Source of the DNA: Streptomyces sp. NRRL S-1022
GTDB taxonomy: Bacteria; Actinomycetota; Actinomycetes; Streptomycetales; Streptomycetaceae
Length of the DNA: 64,000 nucleotides
Assembly (NCBI RefSeq): GCF_000720135.1
Contig: NZ_JOIU01000012.1
Location: forward strand, 248,001-312,000
Reading direction: 5' to 3'
Below, one piece after another: positions 18,478-27,015 of the stretch. The notes beneath the pieces were generated by a model. That model was not told the DNA's origin and did no database searches. It saw only the letters and a list, made by a program, of their open reading frames with translations. Both the position numbers and the translations under genes were made by a program. The first letter of the stretch is position 1. Each line of letters starts with the position of its first letter.

Positions 18478-19411
18478 GCCAGGCCAGGGCCGCCTCGCCC
18501 TGCGCGCGCTGGAAGGCACGCAGGGTGGGCAGGCCCGGCGGCGCCGGCCGCAGCGAACCCCGCAGGAAGTAGCCGGTGAGGGCGGCCAGCGCGGCGGTCA
18601 CCGCGTCCGGGTCCGCCGCCCGGCCGAGCGGGTGCCCGGCGAAGACCTCCTCCGGCTCCGGGCCGCCCTGCGCCCGCACGCACGGCAGCATGACCAGCAG
18701 GTCGAACCAGGGCGCGGCGCGCAGGGCGTGCGGCCAGTCCACGAAGACCACACCGCCGGCCGTGAGCAGGACGTTGTCCGCGCGCAGGTCGCCGTGGGCC
18801 AGGGTGTCCCCGGACGCGCCCTCGGCCCAGCCGGCCTCCAGCGCGGCGAGTTCGGCCAGGTGACCGGCGGCCCAGTCGCCGAGCCGGTCCCGTACGCCGC
18901 CGGCCTCGCCGTCACGGAGCGCGCGCCAGCCCGCGAAGTCGCCGGCCAGCTCCCCGGCGGCGGGCGGGGCGTCGACCGGGGACGGGGTGCCGGTGCGGGC
19001 GAGCACGGTCACGGCGTCGAGCACCCGGCGCAGTTCCGCCGGCCGCCACGGGACGTGCGGCTGACGTCCCGCCACCTCCTCGAAGACCAGCGCCACCCAG
19101 GTGCCGTCGTCGTACGACCCGAGCAGCCGGGGCGCCGGCACGCCGGCCGGCAGGGCGGCTGCGTGCCGTGCCTCCTTGCGGTGCAGGCCGGGGCTGTGCG
19201 GGTTGGCCTCGGCGCTGACCGCCTTGACGAATGCGGTACCGCCGGCCGCCGTCCGCACCCGGGCGGCCACACCGGGCGAGAACCCGCCGCTCTGCGTGAC
19301 GGCCCGCACGACCGGCGCCCCGAGCACCTCCCCGACGGCGTCGCGCACGACGGCCGGCAGGTCTTCCCAGGGAGCACGGACGCCCGTGGCGGGCGGGGCG
19401 ACGACGGTCAT
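18461..19411 (-). CDS. APH-family aminoglycoside/choline-kinase-like phosphotransferase
   Basis: About 316 aa, kinase-like fold. It has the ATP-contacting Lys in TAFVKAVSAE, the catalytic loop HGDLRADNVLL (Brenner motif) and the metal-binding VVFVDWPHALR (Asp). Such genes are frequent in Streptomyces; the substrate may be a small alcohol, sugar or antibiotic. It is next to an amine-utilisation cluster, but on the opposite strand. Two starts are possible, ATG 19411 and ATG 19420, neither with a clear Shine-Dalgarno. Confidence 0.8.
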   Translation of the reverse strand: MTVVAPPATGVRAPWEDLPAVVRDAVGEVLGAPVVRAVTQSGGFSPGVAARVRTAAGGTAFVKAVSAEANPHSPGLHRKEARHAAALPAGVPAPRLLGSYDDGTWVALVFEEVAGRQPHVPWRPAELRRVLDAVTVLARTGTPSPVDAPPAAGELAGDFAGWRALRDGEAGGVRDRLGDWAAGHLAELAALEAGWAEGASGDTLAHGDLRADNVLLTAGGVVFVDWPHALRAAPWFDLLVMLPCVRAQGGPEPEEVFAGHPLGRAADPDAVTAALAALTGYFLRGSLRPAPPGLPTLRAFQRAQGEAALAWLRRRL

Positions 19412-19595
19412 GCAGAGCATGGTGCCGGTCCGCCACTCGACGTGACCAAGGGATTTACGCCGGGGCACTTGCGCCGGGGCGGGGCGAAGGGCGCCGCCGG
19501 GGGTGCGGGGCGCCTCCGGTTACGGTCGGGCGGGGAAGCGCCGGACCGCACCCGGGAGGGATCCGCGAACGGAGCCGCGAGGCACCCGGACCGGG

Positions 19596-20519
19596 TCACC
19601 CCCGTGTCAGGGACAGCAGTTCGCGGGCCGGGCCGGCCGGGCGGTGACCCGTGGGCCATACCGCGCGCAGGTCGCGGTGGAGGGAGACGCCCTCGACCGG
19701 GATGCTGACCAGGCGCCGCATCGACAGTTCCTCGCCCACCGCCAGTTCGCTGAGCACCGAGGGGCCGGCGCCGCTGACCGCCGAGGCCTTCACCGCCGTG
19801 GTGGAGGAGAGCTCGATCAGCGGGCGGGCCAGGCCGCCGAGGGCCGCGTCGAGGACCTGGCGGGTTCCGGAGCCGCGTTCGCGCAGGATGAGCGGGGTCG
19901 CGGCCAGCTCCGTCGCCGTCACGGGCCGCCGGCGGCGGGCCCACGGGTGGCCCGGCGCGGTGACGACGATCAGCCGGTCGTGGGCGATGACCGTGGAGTC
20001 CAGTCCCGTGGGCACGGACAGGCCCTCCACGAAACCGACGTCCGCCTCGCCGGCCAGCAGCAGCTCCGCGACCTTCGCGGAGTTGCCCGCGAGCAGCGAG
20101 ACGGCCGTGTCGGGCCGCTCGGCGTGCAGCGCGAGGAGCCAGCCGGGCAGCAGGTACTCGGCGATGGTCATGCTCGCCGCGACCCTGAGCCGCGAGTCCC
20201 GCCGGTCCCTGAGCGCCCGCGCCCCCGCGTCGAAGGCCGCCGCGGCCTCCACCACCCGCCGGGCCCAGTCGGTGACCAGGGCGCCGGCGTCGGTGAGCCG
20301 GGAGCCGCGCGGCGAGCGGTCGACCAGGGCGACGCCCAGCTGCCGTTCCATGGAGCGGATCCGGCTGCTGGCGGCGGGCTGGGTGATCCCGACCTCGCGG
20401 GCCGCCGCGCCGAGACTGCCCAGCCGCGCCACCGCCAGCAGCAGCTCCAGCGCGGCGAGGTCCGGTACCCGGTGCGCCAGGGATGCCGTCGCCCGCCGCT
20501 GTTCCTCCGCCTCGCTCAT
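19596..20519 (-). CDS. LysR-type transcriptional regulator
   Basis: 307 aa. The N-terminal winged HTH (LAALELLLAVARLGSLGAAA, then REVGITQPAASSRIRSMERQ) is followed by a periplasmic-binding-like effector domain (RLRVAASMTIAEYLLPGWL, EADVGFVEG). It is divergent from the TDT transporter gene and probably controls it. A perfect ATAAG-N5-CTTAT dyad with T-N11-A spacing covers its own start codon, as expected for autoregulation. Confidence 0.9.
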   Translation of the reverse strand: MSEAEEQRRATASLAHRVPDLAALELLLAVARLGSLGAAAREVGITQPAASSRIRSMERQLGVALVDRSPRGSRLTDAGALVTDWARRVVEAAAAFDAGARALRDRRDSRLRVAASMTIAEYLLPGWLLALHAERPDTAVSLLAGNSAKVAELLLAGEADVGFVEGLSVPTGLDSTVIAHDRLIVVTAPGHPWARRRRPVTATELAATPLILRERGSGTRQVLDAALGGLARPLIELSSTTAVKASAVSGAGPSVLSELAVGEELSMRRLVSIPVEGVSLHRDLRAVWPTGHRPAGPARELLSLTRG

Positions 20520-20532
20520 AAGACCAGCTTAT
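20518..20532. promoter_or_regulatory. LysR-box (T-N11-A dyad) over the regulator start
   Basis: ATAAG-ACCAG-CTTAT is a perfect 5+5 inverted repeat that starts inside the LysR ATG and faces the divergent transporter. A second dyad, CTCCCTG-GT-CAGGGAG (20550-20565), lies between it and the transporter start. Confidence 0.55.
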
Positions 20533-20589
20533 GTCCTCATAGAGAGGAACTCCCTGGTCAGGGAGGACCGGTCACGGGACCGTGGGGAC

Positions 20590-21747
20590 ATGGTCACCGC
20601 TGCCCAGCCCCTGCCCCTCCCTCGTGCCGACCGGCTCCGGCACCTGGGCCCGAACTGGTACGCCTGCGTGATGGGCACCGCCGTCGTCGGCTCGGCCGGC
20701 GTCGCGCTGCCCGGACCGGCGCGCGGACCGCACGGGGTCTACGCGGCCGTCTGGGCGCTGTCCCTGCTCCTGCTGCTGGCCCTGCTGGCCGCCCGGGCCG
20801 CGCACTGGAGCCGCCACCGCGACCAGGCCCGCGCCCACCTCCTCGACCCCGCCACGGCCCCCTTCTACGGCTGCCTGGCGATGGCCCTGCTGGCGGTCGG
20901 CGGCGGCGCCCTGACGGCCGGCCGCGAGCTGATCGGCACGCGCGCGGCCGTCGCCCTGGACACCGTGCTGTTCACCACCGGTACGGCGGTCGGGCTCGGG
21001 GCCGCCGTGGCCGTGCCGTACCTGATGGCCGTACGGCATCGCGTCGAGGCCGCCCAGGCCACCCCGGTGTGGCTGCTGCCGCTGGTCGCGCCCATGGTGT
21101 CGGCCGCGCTCGGCCCGCTGCTGGTGCCGCACCTGCCGCCGGGGCAGCCCCGGGAGACCCTGCTGCTCGCCTGCTTCGCGCTGTTCGGGCTGAGCCTGCT
21201 CGCCGTGCTGCTGATGCTGCCGCTGGTCTTCGCCCGGCTGCTCACCGCGGGGCCGCTGCCGCTCGCGCTCACCCCGACCCTGTTCCTGGTCCTCGGCCCG
21301 CTGGGCCAGTCCACCACCGCCGTCGCGCTGATCGCGGACGCCGCCCCCGGGGTCGTACCCGCCCCGTACGACCGCGGTTTCGGCGTGTTCGCCGTGCTCT
21401 ACGGGGTGCCGGTGATGGGCTTCGCGCTGCTCTGGCTGGGTCTGTCCACCGCGCACCTGGTGCGGGCCCGGCGCCGGGGCATGGGCTTCACGCTGACGTG
21501 GTGGGCGTTCACCTTCCCGGTGGGCACCTGTGTCACCGGCGCCGCGGCCCTCGCCCGGCACACCGGGCTGGCGGTCTACGACGCCCTGGCCGTCGGCCTC
21601 TACGCCGTCCTGGTGGCCGCCTGGCTCGCGGCGGCCCGGGGCACCGTGCGCGGCCTGCTCAGCGGTGAGCTGCTCGCAGCGCCCCGGCCAGCACCCGTGG
21701 CGCTTCCGCCAGCGACGGGCCGTACCACGTCAGGTGCCGTCCGCTGA
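20590..21747 (+). CDS. TDT-family (TehA/SLAC1-like) membrane transporter
   Basis: 385 aa with about ten hydrophobic helices, e.g. AVWALSLLLLLALLAARAAH and LLLACFALFGLSLLAVLLML. The family start LRHLGPNWYACVMGTAVVGS and the PTLFLVLGPLGQSTTA and TWWAFTFPVGT blocks are typical of the tellurite-resistance/dicarboxylate transporter group (TehA, Mae1, SSU1). Possible substrates are C4-dicarboxylates, sulfite or small anions. It is driven from the gap shared with the LysR gene. Its 3' end overlaps the converging BtuF-like gene by 89 bp. Confidence 0.85.
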   Translation: MVTAAQPLPLPRADRLRHLGPNWYACVMGTAVVGSAGVALPGPARGPHGVYAAVWALSLLLLLALLAARAAHWSRHRDQARAHLLDPATAPFYGCLAMALLAVGGGALTAGRELIGTRAAVALDTVLFTTGTAVGLGAAVAVPYLMAVRHRVEAAQATPVWLLPLVAPMVSAALGPLLVPHLPPGQPRETLLLACFALFGLSLLAVLLMLPLVFARLLTAGPLPLALTPTLFLVLGPLGQSTTAVALIADAAPGVVPAPYDRGFGVFAVLYGVPVMGFALLWLGLSTAHLVRARRRGMGFTLTWWAFTFPVGTCVTGAAALARHTGLAVYDALAVGLYAVLVAAWLAAARGTVRGLLSGELLAAPRPAPVALPPATGRTTSGAVR

Positions 21748-22441
21748 CCAGGGCGCAGGGCAGGCCGGGGAAGGCCTCCGGACCGTCGTCGGCGGTGAAC
21801 CGGTACGGCTCGTCGGGCAGCACCACCACGTCCGGGCGCGCCGCCCGCAGTTCGTCCAGGGGGACGCGGGGGTAGCGCTCGGGGTACGTGGCGTGGACGT
21901 GGTCCACGCCCAGGCGGGCCAGGACGTCGCCGGCGAAGGTGTCCCGGCCGAGGACCATCCAGGGCCGGCGCCAGACCGGTACGACCGCTGTCCGGCGCTC
22001 CGCCGGCCCGGGCGGCGCCGCCCAGGCGGCCTCGGCCGCGTCCAGCCAGCGGGGCCGGGCCGGCGCACCGCACGCGGTGAGCACCCGGTCCAGCTCGGTG
22101 AAGGCCTGCGGGACGCCGCGCACCTCGGTGACCAGCACCTCGACGCCCGCAGAGCGCAGGGCGTCGAGGTCGACGGCGCGGTTCTCCTCCTCGTTGGCGA
22201 TCACCAGGTCGGGGGCGAGGGCGAGGATGCGGTCCACTTCGGGATTCTTCGTCCCGCCGATCCGGGTGACGTCGAGGCCCGCCGGGTGGGTGCACCAGTC
22301 GGTGGCGCCGACGAGGGCGCCGGGCAGGGTGACCGCCACGGCTTCGGTGAGCGACGGGACCAGGGAGACGACCCGGGCCGTGGAGGGGCGCGGGGCACCG
22401 CGCGACCGGCCGCGGCGGACCTGCGGACGGCCGGCGGTCAT
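21659..22441 (-). CDS. Cytosolic BtuF-like helical-backbone metal receptor
   Basis: 260 aa with the periplasmic-binding fold of BtuF/FepB: ARVVSLVPSLTEAVA, ATDWCTHPAGLDVTRIGGTK, LALAPDLVIANEEENR, RPDVVVLPDEPYRF. There is no signal peptide or lipobox, and no ABC permease or ATPase nearby, so it does not look like an exported transporter component. Orthologues of this shorter, leaderless form are common in Streptomyces; the role is unknown. ATG 22441 is chosen by the start of the fold; no strong Shine-Dalgarno is present. Confidence 0.75.
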   Translation of the reverse strand: MTAGRPQVRRGRSRGAPRPSTARVVSLVPSLTEAVAVTLPGALVGATDWCTHPAGLDVTRIGGTKNPEVDRILALAPDLVIANEEENRAVDLDALRSAGVEVLVTEVRGVPQAFTELDRVLTACGAPARPRWLDAAEAAWAAPPGPAERRTAVVPVWRRPWMVLGRDTFAGDVLARLGVDHVHATYPERYPRVPLDELRAARPDVVVLPDEPYRFTADDGPEAFPGLPCALVSGRHLTWYGPSLAEAPRVLAGALRAAHR

Positions 22442-22502
22442 GCCGCGCGCCTGCGCCGGGCCCACCGGGCTCCCCTGCCCACTCGCCGTACCCGTCGCAC
22501 CC

Positions 22503-23075
22503 TCAGCGAGACCGGTCCTGGACGGCCTCGATGTGCTCCGCCACCGCGACCACGATGATCCGGGTGTCCGGAACGGTGGCCCGCCACCGGTGCCGTACCC
22601 CGCCGGTCAGGTACAGGGTGTCGCCGCGGCCGAGCCGGTACGCCCGCCCCTCGGCCTCGATCTCCACCGCTCCGTCGGCGACGTACATCAGCTCGTCGTT
22701 GCGGTGCTGGAACTCGCGGCCGGCGTCGTGGTCGCCGGTGAACTCGGAGGCGTGCAGCTGATGGTGGCCGCGCACCAGGGTGCGGGTGCGCGGGTCGAAG
22801 TCGCCCTCGGGGAGGTGATCGGCGCGGACGACGTCGACACTGGCGGCCGGGTCTGCGGCGGCGAGGAGCTCGACGGCCGTGGTCCGCAGCGCGTCGGCCA
22901 GCTTCTCCAGGGAGGTGCGGCTCGGGCGGGCGCGGTCGTTCTCGACCTGGCTGAGGAAGGGCACCGAGAGGCCGCTGCGCTCGGCGACGACGGCGAGGGT
23001 CAGTTCCAGCGCACGGCGGCGCCGGCGGACGGCCGCGCCCACCCGCACGGGCTGCTGCTCTTTGTGGTCGCCCAT
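22503..23075 (-). CDS. XRE-family regulator with cupin domain
   Basis: 190 aa. An N-terminal helix-turn-helix (LTLAVVAERSGLSVPFLSQV, then ENDRARPS) and a C-terminal cupin (RNDELMYVADGAVEIEAEG, GDTLYLTGGVRHRWR) make the PuuR/MerR-like XRE-cupin layout used to sense small ligands. GGAG precedes ATG 23075. A promoter with GTTTCA/TACGCAT-type elements lies about 85-110 bp upstream. The BtuF-like gene follows 61 bp downstream on the same strand. Confidence 0.87.
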   Translation of the reverse strand: MGDHKEQQPVRVGAAVRRRRRALELTLAVVAERSGLSVPFLSQVENDRARPSRTSLEKLADALRTTAVELLAAADPAASVDVVRADHLPEGDFDPRTRTLVRGHHQLHASEFTGDHDAGREFQHRNDELMYVADGAVEIEAEGRAYRLGRGDTLYLTGGVRHRWRATVPDTRIIVVAVAEHIEAVQDRSR

Positions 23076-23427
23076 CGCTCCGGCTCCCTCCCTCACTCGT
23101 CGTGCCGCTGTCCGAGTGCCCGCTGCGGGGCACACCTCTTCCGATGACTTCTCTGCACCCTACGCATGTTCGGCAAACCGTTTCACGTGGCCGTCACATC
23201 CCTGACATCCCCGTGCTCCCCCACCCCGTCGGTTCGCGCCAGCGCCGGGGCCGGCGACCGGTCCGGGACCCGGTCACCCCGGAGGATGAACTCGCCGACC
23301 AGCCGGGCGGGGCACCCCGGCCCGGGCCAACGCTCCTGACGCAGGGTGATTGGCCTGATCCCGACCGCGGGCAGAACGCGTCGAGGTAGCACCGGGCGCT
23401 GTCGGTGGCGTGCGGCATGATGCGTGC
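23076..23427. other. Intergenic region, no gene seen
   Basis: 352 bp between divergent genes. Apart from the XRE-cupin promoter on the left, I see no coding sequence with Streptomyces codon bias and no strong hairpin. CATGAT (23416-23421) just before GTG 23428 may be the -10 of the exonuclease gene. Confidence 0.5.
23157..23185 (-). promoter_or_regulatory. Candidate promoter of the XRE-cupin gene
   Basis: On the minus strand TGAAAC (23185-23180), a 17-bp spacer and TAGGGT (23162-23157). TAGGGT is a good Streptomyces -10. GTTTGCCGAAC inside the spacer is an imperfect dyad, possibly the regulator's own site. Confidence 0.45.
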
Positions 23428-24348
23428 GTGACCGGACGACTGATGCTTCTCGACACCGCCTCGCTGTACTTCCGCGCCTACTTCGGCGTCCCGGACTCCG
23501 TGAAGGCGCCGGACGGCACGCCCGTCAACGCGGTCCGCGGGCTGCTGGACTTCATCGACCGGCTGGTCAAGGACCACCGCCCGGAGCACCTGGTGGCCTG
23601 CATGGACGCCGACTGGCGCCCGCAGTGGCGGGTGGACCTCATCCCCACCTACAAGGCGCACCGGGTCGCCGAGGAGCACGCGGGCACGCCGGACGAGGAG
23701 GAGGTGCCGGACACCCTCGCCCCGCAGGTGCCGGTGATCGAGGAGGTGCTGGACGCGATCGGCATCGCGCGCGTCGGTGTCGCGGGGTACGAGGCGGACG
23801 ACGTGATCGGCACGTTCACCGCGCGGGCCCGGGGTCCGGTCGACATCGTCACCGGTGACCGCGATCTGTACCAGCTGGTGGACGACGAGCGGGAGATCCG
23901 GGTGCTGTACCCGCTGAAGGGCGTCGGCACGCTCCAGCTGACCGACGCGGCGGTGCTGCGCGAGAAGTATGGCGTCGACGGGCGTGGGTACGCGGATCTG
24001 GCGCTGCTGCGCGGCGACCCGAGCGACGGCCTGCCGGGCGTGGCCGGGATCGGCGAGAAGACGGCCGCCAAGCTGCTCGCCGAGTTCGGCGACCTGGCCG
24101 GGATCATGGCGGCGGTCGACGACCCGCGGGCGAAGCTCACGCCGTCGCAGCGCAAGCGGCTCACCGAGGCCCGGCCGTACGTCGCGGTCGCGCCGAAGGT
24201 CGTGCGGGTGGCCGGTGACGTGCCGCTGCCGGACGTCGACACGGCCCTGCCGCGGGCCCCGCGCGATCCGGCGGCACTGGAGGCGCTGGGGCACCGGTGG
24301 GGCCTCGGCGGCTCCCTGCAGCGGCTGTTGACGACGCTCGCGCGGTGA
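23428..24348 (+). CDS. 5'-3' exonuclease (PolA N-domain/FEN-like)
   Basis: 306 aa stand-alone flap/5' exonuclease. It has LMLLDTASLYFRAYFG (first metal Asp), the arch residues in WRVDLIPTYKAHR, GYEADDVIGTF, VTGDRDLYQLV and the helix-3-turn-helix LPGVAGIGEKTAAKLL. It matches the N-terminal domain of DNA polymerase I without the polymerase part, a form found in many actinobacteria beside polA. GTG 23428 follows a CATGAT hexamer at 6-nt distance with no Shine-Dalgarno, so the mRNA may be leaderless. It would act on RNA primers and flaps in repair. Confidence 0.9.
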   Translation: MTGRLMLLDTASLYFRAYFGVPDSVKAPDGTPVNAVRGLLDFIDRLVKDHRPEHLVACMDADWRPQWRVDLIPTYKAHRVAEEHAGTPDEEEVPDTLAPQVPVIEEVLDAIGIARVGVAGYEADDVIGTFTARARGPVDIVTGDRDLYQLVDDEREIRVLYPLKGVGTLQLTDAAVLREKYGVDGRGYADLALLRGDPSDGLPGVAGIGEKTAAKLLAEFGDLAGIMAAVDDPRAKLTPSQRKRLTEARPYVAVAPKVVRVAGDVPLPDVDTALPRAPRDPAALEALGHRWGLGGSLQRLLTTLAR

Positions 24349-24353
24349 CGGCG

Positions 24354-24369
24354 ACCGGAATATTCCGGT
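24354..24369. repeat. Perfect 16-bp palindrome ACCGGAATATTCCGGT
   Basis: Fully symmetric with no loop, 6 bp after the exonuclease stop and about 90 bp before the siderophore-interacting protein gene. Its AT centre and lack of a U-tract look more like a protein-binding site than a terminator. Confidence 0.6.
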
Positions 24370-24426
24370 AAAAGGATCAAGGCGGGCGCGGGCGGAACAG
24401 GTGTGGAACCGGAGCGGGATGCTAAC

Positions 24427-24440
24427 TTAGGTAAACCTAA
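24427..24440. promoter_or_regulatory. Iron box (DmdR/IdeR-type operator)
   Basis: TTAGGT-AA-ACCTAA, followed by CC, is a perfect dyad matching the half-sites of the actinobacterial iron box. It lies 22 bp before the start of the siderophore-interacting protein gene, where a repressor with bound iron would block transcription. Confidence 0.75.
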
Positions 24441-24461
24441 CCAACCCCGCAGGAGGCCGTG

Positions 24462-25310
24462 ATGGCAGAGCGTCCGGGACGAAAGCCGCGCAAGCCCCAT
24501 ACCGCCCGGGTGCTGCGCACCGAGCGGCTGACCCCGCACATGCAGCGCGTGGTGCTCGGCGGCGAGGGCCTGGCCGGATTCGCCGCGGACACCTGCACCG
24601 ACCACTACGTGAAGCTGCTGTTCGGTGCCGACGGCGTCACCTACCCGGAGCCGTTCGACCTGGAGCGGATCCGCGCCGAGTTCCCGCGCGAGCAGTGGCC
24701 GGTGACCCGTACGTACACCGTGCGGGCCTGGGACCCGGGCCGGCGGGAGCTGACCCTGGACTTCGTCGTCCACGGCGACGAGGGCCTGGCCGGTCCCTGG
24801 GCCCTCCGGGCGCAGCCCGGCGACACCGTGCGCTTCATGGGCCCCGGCGGCGCCTACGCTCCCGACCCGGAGGCCGACTGGCACCTGCTCGCCGGTGACG
24901 AGAGCGCGCTGCCCGCGATCGCCCGCGCCCTGGAGACGCTGCCCGCCGGCGCCCGTGCGCACGCCTTCGTCGAGGTGTCCGGCCCCGAGGAGGAGCAGCG
25001 GATCGACACCGAGGTGCCGGTGGTCTGGCTGCACCGCGGGGGCCGCCCGGTCGGCGAGGTCCTGGTGGAGGCGGTGCGCGCGCTGGAGTTCCCCGAAGGC
25101 CGGGTGCACGCCTTCGTGCACGGCGAGGCGGGCTTCGTGAAGGAGCTGCGCCGGCTGCTGCGGGTCGAGCGGGAGTTCCCGCGCGAGGACCTGTCGATCT
25201 CCGGCTACTGGCGCCTCGGCCACAACGAGGACGGCTGGCAGGCCTCCAAGCGGGAGTGGAACGCCCGGATCGAGGCCGAGCAGGAGGGCGCGGAGGCAGC
25301 GGCGGCCTGA
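24462..25310 (+). CDS. Siderophore-interacting protein (ferric-siderophore reductase, ViuB type)
   Basis: 282 aa flavoprotein. FAD-binding part: RTYTVRAWDPGRRELTLDFV, then HGDEGLAGPWA. NAD(P)H/SIP part: LLAGDESALPAIARALETLP and the C-terminal ISGYWRLGHNEDGWQASKRE typical of ViuB-like reductases. It releases iron from imported siderophores in the cytoplasm. AGGAGG stands just before GTG 24459 and ATG 24462; ATG is preferred for spacing. An iron box lies directly upstream, so it should be induced under iron starvation. No siderophore synthesis or uptake genes are nearby. Confidence 0.92.
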   Translation: MAERPGRKPRKPHTARVLRTERLTPHMQRVVLGGEGLAGFAADTCTDHYVKLLFGADGVTYPEPFDLERIRAEFPREQWPVTRTYTVRAWDPGRRELTLDFVVHGDEGLAGPWALRAQPGDTVRFMGPGGAYAPDPEADWHLLAGDESALPAIARALETLPAGARAHAFVEVSGPEEEQRIDTEVPVVWLHRGGRPVGEVLVEAVRALEFPEGRVHAFVHGEAGFVKELRRLLRVEREFPREDLSISGYWRLGHNEDGWQASKREWNARIEAEQEGAEAAAA

Positions 25311-25311
25311 G

Positions 25312-25367
25312 CGGACGTACAACCGGCGGCGGCACCCGGGCCGGGTGCCGCCGCCGATGTACGTCCG
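25312..25367. terminator. Bidirectional terminator, 26-bp stem
   Basis: Outer arms CGGACGTACA (25312-25321) and TGTACGTCCG (25358-25367). Inner arms are a 16-bp match on each side of G25340. It sits between the converging siderophore-interacting and acetyltransferase genes and can serve both. Confidence 0.85.
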
Positions 25368-25376
25368 TCGTGGTTC

Positions 25377-25958
25377 TCAGTCGCCGCGCACGCGGGCGTG
25401 CAGGTGCATGTCGTGCCAGCCGTCCGGATGGTTCAGGGCGCTGCGCTTGGTGCCCTCCAGGGCGAACCCGGCCTTGCCGGCGACCCGGCAGGACGCCTCG
25501 TTGGCGATGGCGTGCGTGAGTTCCAGGCGGTGCAGGCCCAGCTCCTCGAAGGACCAGTGGGCCAGGGCCGCCGTGGCGCGCACGGCGACGCCCCGGCCCC
25601 GCGCCCGCGCCACCGTCCAGTACGCCACCTCGGCGACGCCGTCCCCGAGCTGGATCTGGCGCAGCGCGACCCGGCCCAGCAGCTCGTCCGTCGCTCCCTC
25701 CACGACGGCCCACTGCCCCTCGCGCTCGTCCGCCCACCCCTGGTGCCACTGCGTGATCCAGCCGGCGGCCTCCTCGGCGGACTCGCAGGACCTTATGTGC
25801 CACTGCCGCAGGACCGGGTCCTGGAAGGCGGCGTGCACCGCGGGCGCGTCCTCGGCCCGCCAGGGGCGCAGGACCAGGCCGTCGCCGGCGGGGAGGGTGG
25901 GCTGGGGGGCGCCGGCCAGCGCGCCGGGGGCCACGACCGGGCTGGTGAGATAGGGCAT
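25377..25958 (-). CDS. RimJ/RimL-type GNAT acetyltransferase
   Basis: 193 aa. It has LVLRPWRAEDAPAVHAAFQD, the acetyl-CoA loop in WTVARARGRGVAVRATAAL, LGLHRLELTHAIANEASCRV and AGKAGFALEGTKRSAL, the usual GNAT motifs of the protein N-acetyltransferase-like group. The substrate is unknown. ATG 25958 has AGGA at suitable spacing; ATG 25967 is three codons earlier and also possible. Confidence 0.85.
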   Translation of the reverse strand: MPYLTSPVVAPGALAGAPQPTLPAGDGLVLRPWRAEDAPAVHAAFQDPVLRQWHIRSCESAEEAAGWITQWHQGWADEREGQWAVVEGATDELLGRVALRQIQLGDGVAEVAYWTVARARGRGVAVRATAALAHWSFEELGLHRLELTHAIANEASCRVAGKAGFALEGTKRSALNHPDGWHDMHLHARVRGD

Positions 25959-26045
25959 GGTCGTCATCCTGCCGAGTTCGCGGCCATCGGCGCAGCCGAT
26001 TTCGGCCCCCGTCCCGGTGACGCCGTCCCCGTACCCTTGACCCCG

Positions 26046-27014
26046 ATGAGACGCCGTACGCCGCCCCCGCCCGCCCCGCTCCCCCAGCGCGAAGGGGTCG
26101 ACCCCGTGCGGGTACGGCTGCCCGTGGACGGGGCGTGGGCCACCGTGCGCGAACACCTGGTGGAGCGGCTGACGGGGGCCGGGCCCGGCACGATCGAGTC
26201 GATGTTCGCCGCGGGGCTGGTGGTCGGGGCCGACGGGCGGGCCGTGGCGCCGGACGCGCCGTACCTGCCGGGGATGTACGTCTGGTTCCACCGTGAGCTG
26301 CCCACCGAGGTGCCGGTGCCGTTCCCGGTGGAGGTGGTGTACCGGGACGAGCACATCGTGGTGGCCGACAAGCCGCACTTCCTGGCCACGACACCGCGCG
26401 GCATGCACGTCGCCGAGACCGCGCTGGCCCGGCTCCGGCGCGAGCTGGGCGTCCCGGCGCTGACGGCGGCCCACCGCCTGGACCGGCTCACCGCCGGACT
26501 GGTGCTGTTCACGGTACGGCCCGAGGAGCGCGGCGCCTACCAGACGCTGTTCCGGGACCGGCGCGTACGCAAGGAGTACGAGGCCGTGGCGCCGTACGAT
26601 CCCGCGCTCACCCTGCCCCGGACCGTGCGCAGCAGGATCGTCAAGGAGCGGGGGGTGCGGGCCGCCCGGGAGGTCGCGGGCGAGCCGAACGCGGAGACCC
26701 GGGTGGAACTGGCCGGGCACCGCGCCGGACTCGGCCGCTACCGGCTCGTCCCCACGACCGGCCAGACCCACCAGCTGCGGGTGCATCTGAACAGCCTGGG
26801 GGTCCCCATCCTCGGCGACCCGCTCTATCCCGAGGCGGTTGCTTGCGAATCCCCCGGCGCCTTCCGCCGTCCCCTCCAACTGCTGGCCCGGGCACTGGAG
26901 TTCACCGACCCGGTCACGGGCGCGGAGCACGCGTTCACCAGCGCGCGCACGCTGAGCGCCTGGACGTCGTACGAGTCGTGGGCCGCCGGGGTCCGGTCCC
27001 CGGGAGGGACGTGA
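26046..27014 (+). CDS. RluA-family pseudouridine synthase
   Basis: 322 aa. The catalytic Asp is in AAHRLDRLTAGLVLFTVRPE (motif HRLDRxTAG), with VVADKPHFLATTPRG before it and TGQTHQLRVHLNSLGVPILG after it. It isomerises uridine in rRNA or tRNA. TACCCT (26032-26037) ends 8 nt before ATG 26046, with no Shine-Dalgarno, so the transcript may be leaderless. Its stop is one base from the stop of the converging P450 gene. Confidence 0.9.
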   Translation: MRRRTPPPPAPLPQREGVDPVRVRLPVDGAWATVREHLVERLTGAGPGTIESMFAAGLVVGADGRAVAPDAPYLPGMYVWFHRELPTEVPVPFPVEVVYRDEHIVVADKPHFLATTPRGMHVAETALARLRRELGVPALTAAHRLDRLTAGLVLFTVRPEERGAYQTLFRDRRVRKEYEAVAPYDPALTLPRTVRSRIVKERGVRAAREVAGEPNAETRVELAGHRAGLGRYRLVPTTGQTHQLRVHLNSLGVPILGDPLYPEAVACESPGAFRRPLQLLARALEFTDPVTGAEHAFTSARTLSAWTSYESWAAGVRSPGGT

Positions 27015-27015
27015 C

